A stretch of DNA of 64,000 nt from Cerioporus squamosus. Its lineage: Eukaryota; Basidiomycota; Agaricomycetes; Polyporales; Polyporaceae. The DNA lies in NCBI GenBank assembly GCA_022592435.1, contig JABYQS010000069.1, positions 124,001 to 188,000 on the forward strand. The letters are read 5' to 3'. The notes beneath the pieces were generated by a model that had not been told where the DNA came from, did no database searches, and was given only the letters and a program-made list of their open reading frames with translations. A program made the position numbers and the translations under genes. Below are positions 35,313 to 48,065 of this stretch, in pieces; position 1 is the first letter of the stretch; each line of letters starts with the position of its first letter.

Positions 35313-37899
35313 GTACACGTACTGGTCTTGCGCGTTAGGGAGTTATGTAGGTGAGTAACGGCTTGCCCGCTGTTATGCGCGTATATGCTGATGTATCTCG
35401 CAGTCTTTGGCCTGGTTGTGTGTATTTCTTGGTGCTAGACGGTACTCGATGAACGACAGTCATTCACTACACGCGCGGTGCTGAAGATTGTCCGTTTGAA
35501 TCAATTCTACCCCGTGATTATTTGAATACTCTTCCACCGACTCTTCTTCGACACACCCGAAGGACTCGCACTACACACAAAGGTGCATTCTGCACCGGGC
35601 GATAGGTAGTCGATAGGGGAGTCGAAGGTCATGAACCGGGTGATAGGCAGTCAATGGGCATACTTACTAGGTTACTTCCCCGAATTCTGTTCACCTGTCG
35701 CCCGCCTATCTCCCGGTGCAAGATCTGACTGTGCGTGCAGTGCTCTCCGACCGGCCTCCGCGGCACCTACGACTCGGATTCCACATGCTGATGCCAGTAA
35801 GTAAGTGAATAAGTGTGCCGGTAAGGAGTTGAGTAAGTAACTCCATAAGCAATGGATGTTCCCACGGTTTATTTAGATCGGTTGGACTTGTTAACCTTTT
35901 CGTCGCTCTTCGTCCTGACCATCATCCGCGCCCATGGACGCCGCTCGTTGCTTGACATCTGCTCCGACGTTCTCCACATATGTCTCGAGGCATGACTCTG
36001 GCGGAACTCTTTACTAGGAGCGCTTCGAGGATATGGATCTTTGTGGCTTTGTCGTACGAAACTGGCTCGAGCCTGGCACGACGTCGGCGCCATCTACTCC
36101 TCCTCATTGATCTTGCAGACCTCAAGCACGCCGTCGCAGCGCTACTCGGACTAGAAATTGTGATGCTGAGGTTCTCCTTTACAGCTGAGCTACAGGAGTG
36201 GCAGTAATTAGAACGCCGGAACATGCTGTGAGTCTCGAAACACACACACGTTCGTATCTCATGTGCCATGATATCCCATCTTCATTTCCTTCTGATTCCA
36301 TTGTACTTGCCCTCTCTGATATAGTATCCTATGCCGAGGAACCCTACAGTCTCGCGATTCTCCCGAGTGTAGCGCGTTACACCATGCCGGTGCTACACGT
36401 TCCTTTGGGCAGATGGCTTCCCCCTCATACGAGAAGAAGATCTTTGGTGGATGGCTCGCAAGATCTCGGTATCCTTGACGACATATTAGCCCGCGAGATG
36501 CTCTGGACGATGGTCAATACGCTCAAGATACGGAATCTGGCACGTAGTTTCCGGCATCCCAGCTCTGAAGTCAACCTCTCCGTGGGCAACCGTACCGCCG
36601 AGCGAACTCGCACAACGCATACAGAATCAATTCATCCCCCGTCCTTCCTATCGTTCCGCAGCTGTGCGTACCGCGTCCACACGAGAACGGCGTTAACGTT
36701 GCGATTCCGCGAGAACATCCTTCCGTACTCGTTCCCTTGTTCGAGCTCACACAGCATGTCCTACAACGCCGTGCTGGCGTATGCGCTCTCGATTCTCCCC
36801 TCGACGTGGACCACATTGCCATCTCTGACAGGGAGAGCCGCGACCAAGATGGACGTCTCGCGCCGGGACTCCTCTGGGAAGGATAGCCGATTCCCCAGGC
36901 CTCCCGTTCTTTTGGCCTTTGCGGATGTGCAGTCCAGAGTCGCGACTCCCGACCGCAGCTCGAGGGCGCGCTGGTTATGGGTCGTTGTGAATGGCTGCGT
37001 GCGCCTGACTGCCGTACCGCCGAGTGCGGAGCTTGATCATGGTGAGGAGGGCGGTATTGAAGACGATGCGGAGACGGGAGACCCTTCTGCCACCGTCACA
37101 GCGCTATAGAGGTGTTGGTCCGGCGCGAACACGACGACAAGTACTGTACTTGACTGTGGACTTCGGCAAACTCTTGCCGCTGCATGGGTGTAGATACGCT
37201 CTGGGCGGTATGTTGTCATGACCCCAGCGACCCGCAAGCTGGTCTCTTCCCAATCGTACGCCGCTACCATCGCTCACGGGCGCTCTATCCGGCCTTGCAC
37301 GACTTCTATCGCTCGCGGCTTCTCTGCGCCCAAACCACCATCACCGCTCTCCAGAGCTTCTTGATTGTTCCTGCTACAATACGGTTGCCGCGAATCCGTC
37401 TGGAGAGACACCATACGAGTCCTCGTGGTACTGCGGCAGAGTACGACATGTGGTAGTAGTCTTATTGCCGAGGCCGCGCTGGAGTATCTCGAAGTGCTTC
37501 TCGCTTTCATGGATATGTATCTCCCGAAGTGAACGACTTGATCTCCATTTCATAGGAGGGGAGCTATCTGGCGCTGCATGATGCGCGCTCTTTGGTCCCC
37601 TCAGATGCATCTTTTGTTTCGGGTACTCGGGAACCCTGGTCTGGGATGGCGTCCATCCATTCCGCAGCTCGTGGTGGGCCAGAGATCGTGCCCTTTTCTT
37701 CCGCACGACAACGCTCGACTGCACCGGTCGCTCTCTCCGTCCTCCCTCCAGCCATCGGGCCCTCTCCTGCTAGCCGGGGCAGTATGTCTCCCCGCGATTC
37801 GTTACGCTCAAGGCCGGCGAGCGAACGGAAAGTCACTCGTAAGTCCCGTCTGCTCTGTACGACAGCACATCCGCTTACGTATCGTTCAGGTTTAGGTTC
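35313..37899. other. Intergenic region with one long uncertain ORF
   Basis: Apart from the small inverted-repeat element, this 2.6 kb holds a 303-codon ORF at 36198-37109 (+). It has no recognisable domain and no homopolymeric bias typical of genes here. Other frames across 36.6-36.9 kb are also open for 60-80 codons, so a decayed gene is possible. Confidence 0.35.
35592..35719. mobile_element. Small terminal-inverted-repeat element (MITE-like or palindrome)
   Basis: The left end GCACCGGGCGATAGG (35592-35606) matches the reverse complement of the right end CCTATCTCCCGGTGC (35705-35719) with one mismatch. The interior has GCGATAGG/GTGATAGG and AGGTTACT motifs resembling the intron element. 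It lies about 280 bp after the esterase stop. A related short element or a deletion derivative is likely. Confidence 0.65.
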
Positions 37900-39410
37900 A
37901 TGCGACAGCCGCTACGGCGCACGTCCTTCCTTCCTATGGATCATCTGTCCCCTTCTGCTCGTCCATCCGGCTTGCGGGCAGAATGACACCTTCAACATTG
38001 TTCCGAGCACCAACCAGCCCGTCCAATGCGGATCATACTGGTTCTTCTGGACCGGAGGCACGCCGCCGTTCGAGATGCAAGTCGGGACCATCGACAACAC
38101 GCAGCATATCGACACCACCGAGGGCCTACAGGGCTCGAGCTGGTTATGGGAGCCGGTGGATCTCCTTTCTGGCACGCATCTGGTCCTCCTGCTCACGGAC
38201 AGCACCGGGCGCCAGACTATAGACACGTCGTGGGCGGTCGTCCAGCCCAGCGATGACGACTTGTGCTTGCCGGAGGAGGAGCAGGGCGGAACAACAACGA
38301 GGTCATCCACAACACACTCAGCGTCGGTCAGTTCTTCCGTCGCTCCCATGTCTACCTCGAGCACCCGGCCCTCCACTATCACATCTTCGCCCACCACAAC
38401 TCCGAGCTTGACGCGTACAGCAAGTACGTCGAGAATATCGACTGCGTCTAGCACCACCTCGTCTTCACGTCAGTCGTCATCGACTCAGCTGTTGCCCACG
38501 GGTGCAGTGGCGAACTCGAGTCTGTTATCCTCGTCCTCTTCGGCAAGTGCAAGTTCGCCACCACAATCATCCTCTGAGACCAGACCATCGGCGAGCTCTA
38601 CTTCCGCTCCGCTCCCCCTGCCATTTCCGAGCGCTGCTGTGCACTCCGCCACAGGACAGAAGTCTATGAGTTCCGGAGTTATTGCGGGGATTGTTGTCGG
38701 CGCCGTAGCGCTTCTTCTCGCGCTTGTTGCGCTTCTATGGTGTTACAAGCGTCGGAGGAGAGTGTTCAGTCCGTCTCTGCAGCGGCCAGAGGGTGCGTTC
38801 TTACCCTGGCAATCTCAGCGCGTGTCCTGACCATAGCTCTTTTATAGACTTGTCGGACGTCGACCCCTTCTCGGTGTTCCCTACAGCACCATCGCCCTCA
38901 GTTAAGAGGGCCTTGTCGCCGTTCATGTACGATCGATCGAGCTCTGCCATGTCACCGTTCCGCGCCGCCTCTCCGTCAATGAGCACGCCTACACCGTCCG
39001 TCCTCCTGCTGCGAGACCACGCGGGGTCGTCCACGTACCCGCAAGACGGCAGCGTGCATGCAACGTACACATCAGAGTTCTCTCCCTACGCCGCGTACGC
39101 GACACAACCCAACGACAACGATCCCATGCTTCCTCGGCCTCTCGTAGCGAAAACGAGCATGGCGGAGCTGTCTGCGCGGTCTGGCTCCGCCACAGCGCTC
39201 CTAGGTGACCAGACTCCGCGTTCGACTGCATTTCCGGGAGGATATCATCGGCGGGACCAGGACCCGGAGAGTGCCTCCGATAATGTGGGAAGGCGGGTGA
39301 CTGCAACCGACGGCGGAGTGCGGTTGGCTGGAGGACCTACTGGTGAGGCTCCTCAAACTGTGTCGGCGAGGAGTGGGGAGATGTTTCCGCCTCCGTACCA
39401 TCGTTATTGA
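37900..39410 (+). CDS. Single-pass membrane protein A (Ser/Thr stalk, cytoplasmic PPPY tail)
   Basis: The ectodomain begins CGQNDTFNIVPSTNQPV and continues with FFWTGGTPPFEMQVG, resembling the Kre9/Knh-like or Ser-Thr-rich anchored module of fungal surface proteins. A ~120-residue Ser/Thr-rich stalk follows, then one transmembrane helix (GVIAGIVVGAVALLLALVALLW) and a KRRRR stop-transfer. A 55 nt intron (38793-38847) leads into a ~180-residue cytoplasmic tail rich in Ser/Pro that ends with DGGVRLAGG and FPPPYHRY. A Met at 37900 opens MRQPLRRTSFL, but the hydrophobic WIICPLLLVHPACG core lies in another frame, so a one-base break seems to fall at the TTCC repeats near 37925-37940. Without that, the frame is open upstream but has no N-terminal signal. 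Likely a surface sensor or adhesion-type protein; ligand unknown. Confidence 0.72.
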
Positions 39411-42400
39411 CTTAACTCATATTCAAATCCGTTCGCACTCTCCTTACTAATGCCTATTCAGAGCGTTCGCTCCTGCAACACTCATACTGGCGGGATGAAT
39501 GCGACGCGCATGTGGCAAATCCGTGGGCGTATGCATAGAGCTCACGCAGGTAGATACGAGAGGCGATGTATGCTTGAGGTTCGTCTCGTCCTCGAGTCGA
39601 ATGCGCTCCTAGCGCATATAATCTCTATCGTGGTGCTCAATACCCAGCAGTCCATGATATGGATGCTTGCAAGGCTCGCCGTGTCGCTGGGGTTTGCGCA
39701 GGGCAATCTAGGCCACTGTACGGACAAAGAGGCTAACACGCAATCTGCGGCGTCGCAGCCCAAGACCGCGAAGTTTTGCATCTGATGTTTTGACGCTTAA
39801 CAAATTGTTAAGTTACAGAGTGAATGCCGACATGAGTGTGGCTAATCAAGTTATGTGCTCTGATTCTTACGGGAACGCTTCATGGGAGTCGACTGCGCCA
39901 TGACCTCTCTGTCGACATCTGTCATCTTCTCCCAAAGTATATAAGTAGTTCTATCAATCTGTCCGCCATCAAAACTCCGGGAAACCCCTCGCTGAAGTTT
40001 CTACTTCCCGCTTGCCATTGGGGTCGGCGGCCTGGGAGTCTGCGGTTACGGTACGTCCCGTATCCTTATCAAAAGCCTCATCTCCACGTCGACCTCGAGA
40101 CAGGGACTATAGTCTCGAAGAAGACTCAGACCGCCTCAAAAGCGGGGGGTGGCCGCGTCAAATGGCTGAATTAATGAGAAGAGAGGATGCCGTCGCGGAG
40201 AGTTGATGTCGAACTGCACATGGGTCTATCGATGCGAACAACTGAATGAGCGTCTTGAAATTGGACAGTACGTCCATAAGGGCGGATGCGGGGGTACGTC
40301 GACATGTCGTAACTGTCGTAATGCTCGTGAATGAAAGAAGAGAGAGATGTTAACGGAAGAAGGTTTGAAAGGGGCGTCGTATGGTCACGAGAGTGGCGGA
40401 CAGAAGGGGCACTGTATGAGGTTCTGAAGGAGCCTCGATGATGTTCTCACACTACGGAAGAGGACCCATCAGCACGACGAACTGCGCGACCCCCTTGCCG
40501 GAAGTCTCCTCTCACAGGCCGTGGAAGTAGGACTGCGACGCAACCGGGTAGAAGTCGACGTCTCGGAACACGTTCGTCCTCGCGTCCTCCTGCCCATAAA
40601 GGCAGCGGGGACGTTCCTCGACTGCACCGAAGTAGCGAGGGTCGCCTGGTATCAAGGCGCTCTCCTCTACCGGGGCGAAAAGATTGCGCCTGAGGGATGA
40701 CGTAAAGCACGACCCACACGGTCAACGGCGATGCATCAGGACGAGGAGGGACGTTGACCGTCCACCCGTTGGTCTCATCCACGACAAAGCGTATGGCGGT
40801 GAATGCCGGGCACCGGCCGAGAACGTACTTGGCTCGGAGTGACGGGTCCAGGTTGAGCCCCCGAACGCTCTACCGCAGACCGGGTCCCGCAAGGAACAGA
40901 GACACATCAGCCTGAGGCTCGGGGGATGACGGCGAGGGAGGAGACGGGCATGGAGATGAATCCGCCTGTTCTGGAGGAGATGTTAGTGGTGGACGAGGAC
41001 GGACAAGGGCTAGGAAGGCGTGTAAGTACGTACTAAATATCATGTTCACTGCGCTGCGGCTCAGCCATCGTCGAGTCTATCAACGTCCGACAGGCCAGTA
41101 CCAGCCTAAGATCCGAGTTTGTCGACGGTTCTGAGCACATTGTTTCGGCACAGCTTGGCGATATCACCCAGTCTTCGCGAGACTCCGGAGGTGAGATTGA
41201 GTGACCAGACATGCGGGCGCAGATGGTGGTCCTGGCACATTCCGCATGCGTTTCATTGTCATCATTCCCTGCGTGAGAGTCAGCGGAACGTATCAGTATG
41301 TTTTGTGTCAGTAGTGAGGCTCACCGTGGAGCAGTGGGACGAGACGGATAGGTCGTCTGCTTTACATGCCGGATCAAAGCGCGCCCACCATGACGCTGCG
41401 TTTCGACGCACTCGACGGGCTGACCTGGACCCATACTATCGAGCGCCGTCCGCATGGCGAGAACGGTTGCCTCGGGTCCTACTTCAGCGTCCGAGATGTT
41501 GTCCTTGAATGTGCATGCTGTTGTTTCCTCAGCAGACCTGCGATGGATGACTGCGGCCGTGATATACTCCGTGACTGGATATTGGGAAAAGCTCCATCAG
41601 TGTCTGAAGGCTCAGGTGACTGGTTGAGACTAACCTGAAGCATAACGGATGTCTCGAATCCGGGCGGGCGGGCGACTATAGACGAAAGTCGGTCTCTCAC
41701 ACAACAAAGGCGACCGATTAAGCTATGGTTATGGTAAAAAGGTGAGAATGTCTGTGAGGAGTGGGTTGGGAAAGTGAAGAACCCCGAAGAGAGGCCCGAG
41801 ATTTTATACTGCCAGCGCGCCCTCGCCACAGCATAAGCAAGAGGGCCATGGCACGGAATGCGCTGGAACCAAAACTCACCTATCATTACGAGGCGCACAC
41901 AAGAGATGCGAATTGGAACGAAGAGGAGCTGCGAGCATATGCATTCGACATCTATCATTTCCTGCAGTACGGAGAGTCAGTAATCATTTGTTGACGGGCG
42001 GTGATTCATAGGTCGTGTAGGGTACTTGCCTTGTCCAATGTGCATGCAGGAGATTGTGTTGGATCGTTAAATTGTCTGGCAAGCTTTTGACGTGAAGGTA
42101 TGACGGGGTCTTGCTCGAGAGCCCTGGTCACTGTGGCGAAGCATTGAAAGGCTGGAGAGGTGTGGTGTGGCGGCGCTGTAATACATACAAGCCTTGCAGC
42201 GGTACCAAACTGCCATGGTGCCTGAACACCAAAATGAATTAGCAATTGTATACCGAGGACGGGCAGCAGATTTTACTGAAAATTGAAGGCATGCTGACAC
42301 ACACACACGTTAGCACATATCCGTCACAATAACAGCAGAGACCGCCGAATTGTTTCCGACAGGTAGAGAGACTCGGCAGTTGAATAGTAAACATCCGCAC

Positions 42401-44272
42401 GCGCCCGAGCCCGTACGAATGCAAGTGTGAATCTCTCACCGGAGCCTCAGCTCGGACGTCTTCGAAGGTTCCGCTGACTCACTCACCTCATTCCCGGCCA
42501 CGCGTTCGGTCAGTTAAGGAGAGCGATCCGTCATGTCGTTGGCCCAACCTAGACGGCAATAAGCGAGCTGTGTAACTTCATTTCTCCCGCCCCGGTGCGT
42601 CCAAAGAAGCGTTCAAGCGACCTCCAATCGAACGAGGCCTCACAGCAGCAGGCGCCGGTGCCACAATCACGTTAGACGATTCGTTGGCTTGCAGGCTGCG
42701 GATTGCGGACTCAGGAAGTTACGCGTAATGGCTGTACCAATGACGCTGTCGCAACGGTGCTCCGTGGAAGGTTGGGCGGTGGCATGCAGAAGCCGAGGGA
42801 CCGACGGCTGCTGAGCAATATGCGCCATCATGATGAGAGCTCTACCTTCAGGAATAACTAGCCCAGTCCCATGGGGAGGGCCGGGTCTAGAGTACACGGA
42901 GATCCTCGGGGAAGGCGCAGTCGTTCGCACCGTCCACTTGGCACTTGCATGAGCGGAAGTGGAGTGACCTGAGACCGTCCGATTGGGTAGCTGTCGCGGG
43001 AGTGCAGTCCTCCGTGGTGAACGACTCCGAGTGGATGAAGGTGGATGGTCGAGACCTGGACTGACAACCGCAGGGATTTGTACTTGAACGCCCAGAATGG
43101 GGGGAAACATTGTCCGCGCGAGCTTCTACTTCCATGCTACAGTCAACAGGTACGCAACCGCGCTAAGTAGTCTGTCAGTAGCTCGTACCGGTTGCAAAGG
43201 CTATTCACGGACCTATGACCCATGACGTCGTGTCATAGGCTCATAGCACAGTCCGATCCGCCCCTTGGAAGTGGAACTGTAGAGTACCCTATGCTTGTCG
43301 TCGAGGAGGCCTGTGGGATTACGAAATAGCTATACGGCAACCATGAAAAGGAAGATCACACCTGTCATGTCAATGCGTCTATCAGACTCACGTCTGCAAA
43401 AGGCGGCAGTCAACCGCAGAATCAAACCGTCCGGGGTATCGACTCTCGACTGAGTCTCTGCTCCAGTGCTGCTGCCATGACCAGGCTGAGTCTCGGTGGC
43501 AAGCGTATGGCGGTAGCTCTACCGGTTTCCACAGGACGGATTATGTCAGAGCGCTGGGATAGCTTTGCTCAGGGCTCTTGGCCGCTTCTGCGAGCTGGTG
43601 AGACAGGACAAAGTTGCGAGAAAGTTGCCCGGAGAGCCCGAGGCTATAGCGGGCCGCTGAGTCCGCAACCGACGCCAAACCAACGCAGGCGCTTGGTAAG
43701 GCTCGCTGGCCACCTATGTCAGCGCTTCAGCGTGAGCCTTGCTTTGTCTCCTGCTTCCACCTCGATGTTGCCTCGATGCGACTACTTTTCCGTCCCAGGC
43801 CTCACAACGACAGGTTATGGACTGCATCGACTATCCTCATGCACTCCAACCAGGAGCAAGCCGGAACACCGTTGTGCTCGCCGGGATACCCCGAGTGGCA
43901 TGGAAGGTTGCTCAATGCCGTGGCTATGAATTGAAGTTAAGTAGGCGTTCCGTCCACTTCCGCTAACAACCGTTCCGACTCGTTCAGCGCTGCGTCGAAA
44001 ACGGATACCTCACGCTATCGATGCCAACAACCCCGCAACTGCGAGTGAGCGCGCGAGCACTGGAGCTAGGGCATTGCGAAGTCCTAAGGGCAGTGTTTTC
44101 GGTTCCCGGTAGGGATTATACTAGCCGGTCACCGCTTGCGGACGATCGCTCGCGTTTCACGCATAAGCATGGCGGAGGTCGGTAGATCCCTGTACTGATG
44201 TTCATGGACTATATCAGCGGTGCGCGAGGTTCAAGTGGGAAGTCCTACCTCCTGGCACGGTTCGAAGAGACA
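39411..44272. other. Gene-poor region
   Basis: About 4.9 kb with many short overlapping ORFs. The only coding-like remnant I can support is at 40512-40881 (-). Small ORFs at 39450-39785, 41366-41638 and 43477-43929 show no domain, signal peptide or splice pattern. No RNA gene or clear transposon end was found. Confidence 0.35.
40512..40881 (-). pseudogene. Unidentified coding remnant with a frame break
   Basis: After a TAG acceptor near 40880 the minus strand reads VRGLNLDPSLRAKYVLG, then CPAFTAIRFVVDETNGW, TVNVPPRPDASPLTVWVVLY. The sense continues in another frame with LFAPVEESALIPGDPRYF, GAVEERPRCLYGQEDARTN and FRDVDFYPVASQSYFHGL, ending at 40512. The composition looks like genuine protein across a one-base break near 40680. 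The 5' end is not clear. I do not recognise the family. Confidence 0.4.
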
Positions 44273-46473
44273 ATGTCTGTGCAAGATATGGTCTCAACGC
44301 GAGTCGATAGCACGCTCGGAGTGGTCTTTGTTGCAGTGGCTATATCCTCTATGTGAGTCTACCGGCTGCGAAAGAATGCTCTGCTAATGGCGTTTCGTCA
44401 GGATATATGGTACTACATGTCTTCAGGCTTTCCTCTACTTCCGCTCATGGCGAGCTAAGGACGACTGCTTGGTACTTCGCTATGGGGTACGTCGGTAAAG
44501 TTTTGCTCCAAGGGTGCACAACTGACTTCTATGTGTGAAGGTCGCCGTTTCTATGTGCGTCGGTAGCTACTAGTTGGCCGCATGCCGGCTGCTAATGGTC
44601 TGATTCTGTCCCAGCATTGTCGACACAGTACATCAAGTGTTCGTGCTGCATCTAGGATACGACTACTTGATCACTCACTTCGGCGACTATACTGTCCCAT
44701 ACGCGTCGCTTCCATGGTACGCCACATACTCATCGGACATACCAACTACACAATCTAACGGTCTCATATCGCATGTAGGAGCGCACCTGTGAGTTCAGAC
44801 CTATACGCAGATGCGGAGCAGAACTCACCCAGCAGTGTCCGAATTCAGGCGCAGATTATGTGTCTGGTAAGTACTAGTACATCAAATCCGCCGGGCGATG
44901 CAGGTCTCACTACACGCTCCTCACTCTAGTCAATCTCCGCATTTCTCTTGAACAGGTGAGCCCAACGTCGGCATGTGTTCCTGTCAAAGCGATGTTCACC
45001 ACCACTGCTTTCAGCTTTCTCGCTGCTCGCATATGGAGACGTACGTTTGGCTCCAACCCGTATGGACAGATACTCACAGACGTCGCGCAGTGACCCATAA
45101 TGGGCCGCTCGTAGCGATATTAGTCCGTACCCCATTCTTCGGGCTACATTTGTGTTTATCTCACCGTTTGCATAGGGTCTCCTCACTATTGGCACGGCCG
45201 GTGCGTCACCTTACTTAGCGTCGAAACCTTGATAGTACACTGACCCATAATTATCGACGGGTCGCGTAGCTACCAACATTGGTGAGTTGTCACCCTCTGT
45301 AATACAAGGCGTCGTCATCATACCATTCTAACTTCCGTAGCTTTCGCGCTTCGAGGGTGAGCACGATCCCCTCCCCACGTCTTCATGCCTGATGTATATT
45401 GCATTTCGTTTAGGTACCACTATGCCAGCCTCATCGAAGGGTTGGTCAAACTGAAGGTCTGTGACAGGCCCACCCGCCAATCGCACACCACGCTGACACT
45501 CTCCGCCTGTCTAGTCTCACGGTATCTCCGGAATTGCAATCTCCATCGCTACTGAGTTGTCCCTTGGGGCATCTCTCTCCTACCAGCTCTACAAGCACCG
45601 GACCGGGACCACCATGTGAGTCGTTCTTCCAACCATGAAGGCGTTGAGATTGAACTTCAAGATCTGTTCAGGACAGACGACATCATCACGAAGATCATCT
45701 TACACGCCGTCCCCACCGGGATGCTGATGACGTACGTAGTCTCTTCACCTTCCTGAAGTCACGCTTCATATGCATCTGTCTTCGCCATGGCAGACCTCTC
45801 AACGTTGCGGACCTCATCGCGGTGTGTATCCCATACCTCATGCTCGCAAATCCAGCTCACGCCACACCTGACTGGTACTAGTATATCACAGCGAAGGACA
45901 ACCTCTACGTCCTCCTCTTCAACTTCATCCTCGCCAAACGTGAGCTCTTCCGCCGTTCACTCTCACCACCGCCTTGATCATTCACCTCTTCGTCTCCCCC
46001 GCCAATGACAGTCTACACGAGTGCGTTCCTGACAACGTAAGCTTCATTCCGCCTCACTTAGCAACGGACCAATCATGCTCACGCACCTGTACAGACTCAA
46101 CATCCGGGACTATCTCCGCCACATAGCCATTGAGACCCACGAGCTGAAGTCCATTATGGACTCGCACCCTCTCACTGCCTTCTTCTCGCGCACTCCTCGG
46201 CCGTCCGACCATGCCGAGCCAGCCCTGGAGTCGAGTTCTCGGGTGGGAAATGCCTGCCGCAGTGTCGACGACGCCATCATAGTACGTCGCCCTGCCCTTC
46301 AAGCTTCGTGGAAGGAAGCTGACGTCCCCTCTCTGCCAACGTCTCAGTCAATAAGTGACTTAGGAGAGGGCGAAGTCATACACTTGAGGCCGATCTCCTA
46401 CGATCTGGACTTTGCTTCCTTCGAGTCGTTGGCGCATACCAGCGACCTTTCCGCAAGGAACCTTCGCCCATAG
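44273..46473 (+). CDS. DUF6534-type multi-pass membrane protein
   Basis: The start at 44273 opens MSVQDMVSTRVDSTLGVVF. Short introns cut the gene into about 14 exons. Spliced text follows the basidiomycete DUF6534 pattern: IYGTTCLQAFLYFRSW, IVDTVHQVFVLHLGYDYLI, a helix AFLLNSFLAARIWR, then GISGIAISIATELSLGASL, DIITKIILHAVPTGMLMT, DNLYVLLFNFILAK and YTSAFLTTLNIRDYLRH. A long Ser/Pro-rich cytosolic tail ends at 46473. About seven transmembrane helices are expected, as in related DUF6533/DUF6534 proteins, which are suggested to be receptor-like; function is not known. Some middle exons (45.0-45.5 kb) are not fully resolved. The N-terminus is short, so an upstream exon starting near 44199 cannot be excluded. 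Confidence 0.75.
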
Positions 46474-46739
46474 ACCCATGATTCGGCGTGATAGATGTGC
46501 TACGGACCTTGCGCGCCCGTGGACGCTGCAGCGATCGTTCCGGTATACTCTTGGACAATGTTGCTGTATGGACAACCTCTCGTATTTCATCGCATCCAGC
46601 TGGTTCGCTCTCTGCCTCCGCTATCATCTGCTGTGCAATCTTGTAATCATTCGCTGTACTCCTTATTCCACAATCGTAGACCGTCACCTATACATCCCTA
46701 CGAAAGCACGTTCAAGTCGCGTTCCCTCCATTCGTTTAA

Positions 46740-48065
46740 GGTAGCAGCCGCAGTCGTATGGGTATGCGCTCCGCGGTGCGGACTGGTGGTATGTTTCAGC
46801 AATCCTACGTACGTGCTCTTTATGCTGAGGGAGAGTGTTGTTGCTCAGCCGTCCAGGTCGCCGCGGTCTTGGGCTCGTTCCCTGCGACGGGAAAGGTTCC
46901 TCAAATGCATTCCAAATACAGTATAGATGGCGTTACGTTGGAGCAGTTTGAACCTCCTGCCGTCGTCACCCGCCCAGCGTACCGTCAGCAGTTCTTCAAG
47001 TCAGACATCCTCGACAGCGGCACACACTGGGCGAGAATGTCTATTTGGATTGCATCGTACTCACTGTCCCGGACTCGTCGACACCATCGCCTCCTTCCAC
47101 TCCGACTCACAGCGCGGCCCCTTCTGCCCCTGCGCAGAGTACTTCCCTGGTAACGCCCGGAACGACCCCTGCCACTCGAACGGCCGCGACGTCGACGGTC
47201 CCCGTCATAACTTCTCAAGGCCAGACGACGGATAGCGCTCAGACGACCCAAACCCCGCAAGATCTCACCTCCATCTACTCTTCGAGCGTGTCTAGCATTT
47301 CCGCCTCGATCACCACGTCATCAATCACGTCAATCGACTCAATGGCCTCCACATCCTCGCTCGCTGAACCTATGCAGACGCTGTCGAGCCCGACTAGCTC
47401 TGCCGGGCAGTCTCAGCGAAGCGGAGCTGCGTCTCGAGTCCTTCCGCGTGGAGTCTATGCGGCAATAACAGTGGGAAGCTTCGCTGCGATCGTCCTAGCG
47501 ATCGTCGGTTGTTACTTCCTCCGTAGAAGGAGACGGCTCCGAGCGATGGCAGATGATGTGAATCCATTCTGTTAGATTCCGTGAGCGCGAACAACAGCGC
47601 CGTGGTAGCAGCTGACATGTTTGAATAGTTGTATCCCCCGGGTTGACTTCCATCGCTTCCGAGAAGTCCCAGTTCTCATCGTCAATATGCCATGCTACCT
47701 TGCATGGAGACATCCTGCATATCACGGTTGAGGAGCGCGAAGGGGCTGGGACGGAGATGGTGACATACGAGCCTCCTGGGTCGCCTTCGACCGCGTTCCC
47801 ACTCTTCAATATACCTGTTGGCTTCCAACGACACCGCCGGGACAGTCTCTCCCCCCTCAAATCCTTCCCTATCTCCCCGGCTTTAGAATTCAGAGCGGGA
47901 TCATCGTGGTACCCATGAATCTGTGAGGCGGTGCGTAGATGGAGGTGTACGACTAGCCGGACTCGGTCCGCCAGGGACCAGAAGAGATGCGGACCTGGCA
48001 GACCTCGACGCGCCTAGTGTGGTGTCCACACTTCCGCCGCTGTATGATTTGTATCCTGCGGCTTA
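46740..48065 (+). pseudogene. Decayed single-pass membrane protein B (duplicate of C)
   Basis: After an intron ending near 46859 it reads VQVAAVLGSFPATGKV and FEPPAVVTRPAYRQQFF, matching protein C. Compared with C, ~17 bp are missing near 47021-47035 and the frame shifts before YLDCIVLTVPDSSTPS. A Ser/Thr stalk, a helix (GVYAAITVGSFAAIVLAIVG), RRRRRLRA and a tail follow. A further one-base insertion near 47893 shifts the tail, after which the DGGVRLAG motif and TLPPLYDLYPAA ending are legible to the TAG at about 48063-48065. No counterpart of C's signal-peptide exon is found upstream. The pattern marks a pseudogene, and it shows what the undamaged tail end looks like. Confidence 0.72.

Noticed and set aside
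36198..37109. 303-codon ORF (+)
   Set aside because: No recognisable domain, no splice sites needed or seen, and competing open frames on both strands; may be a decayed gene but unsupported as a CDS.
43477..43929. 150-codon ORF (+) upstream of the DUF6534 gene
   Set aside because: No domain, no signal peptide and overlapping alternative frames.
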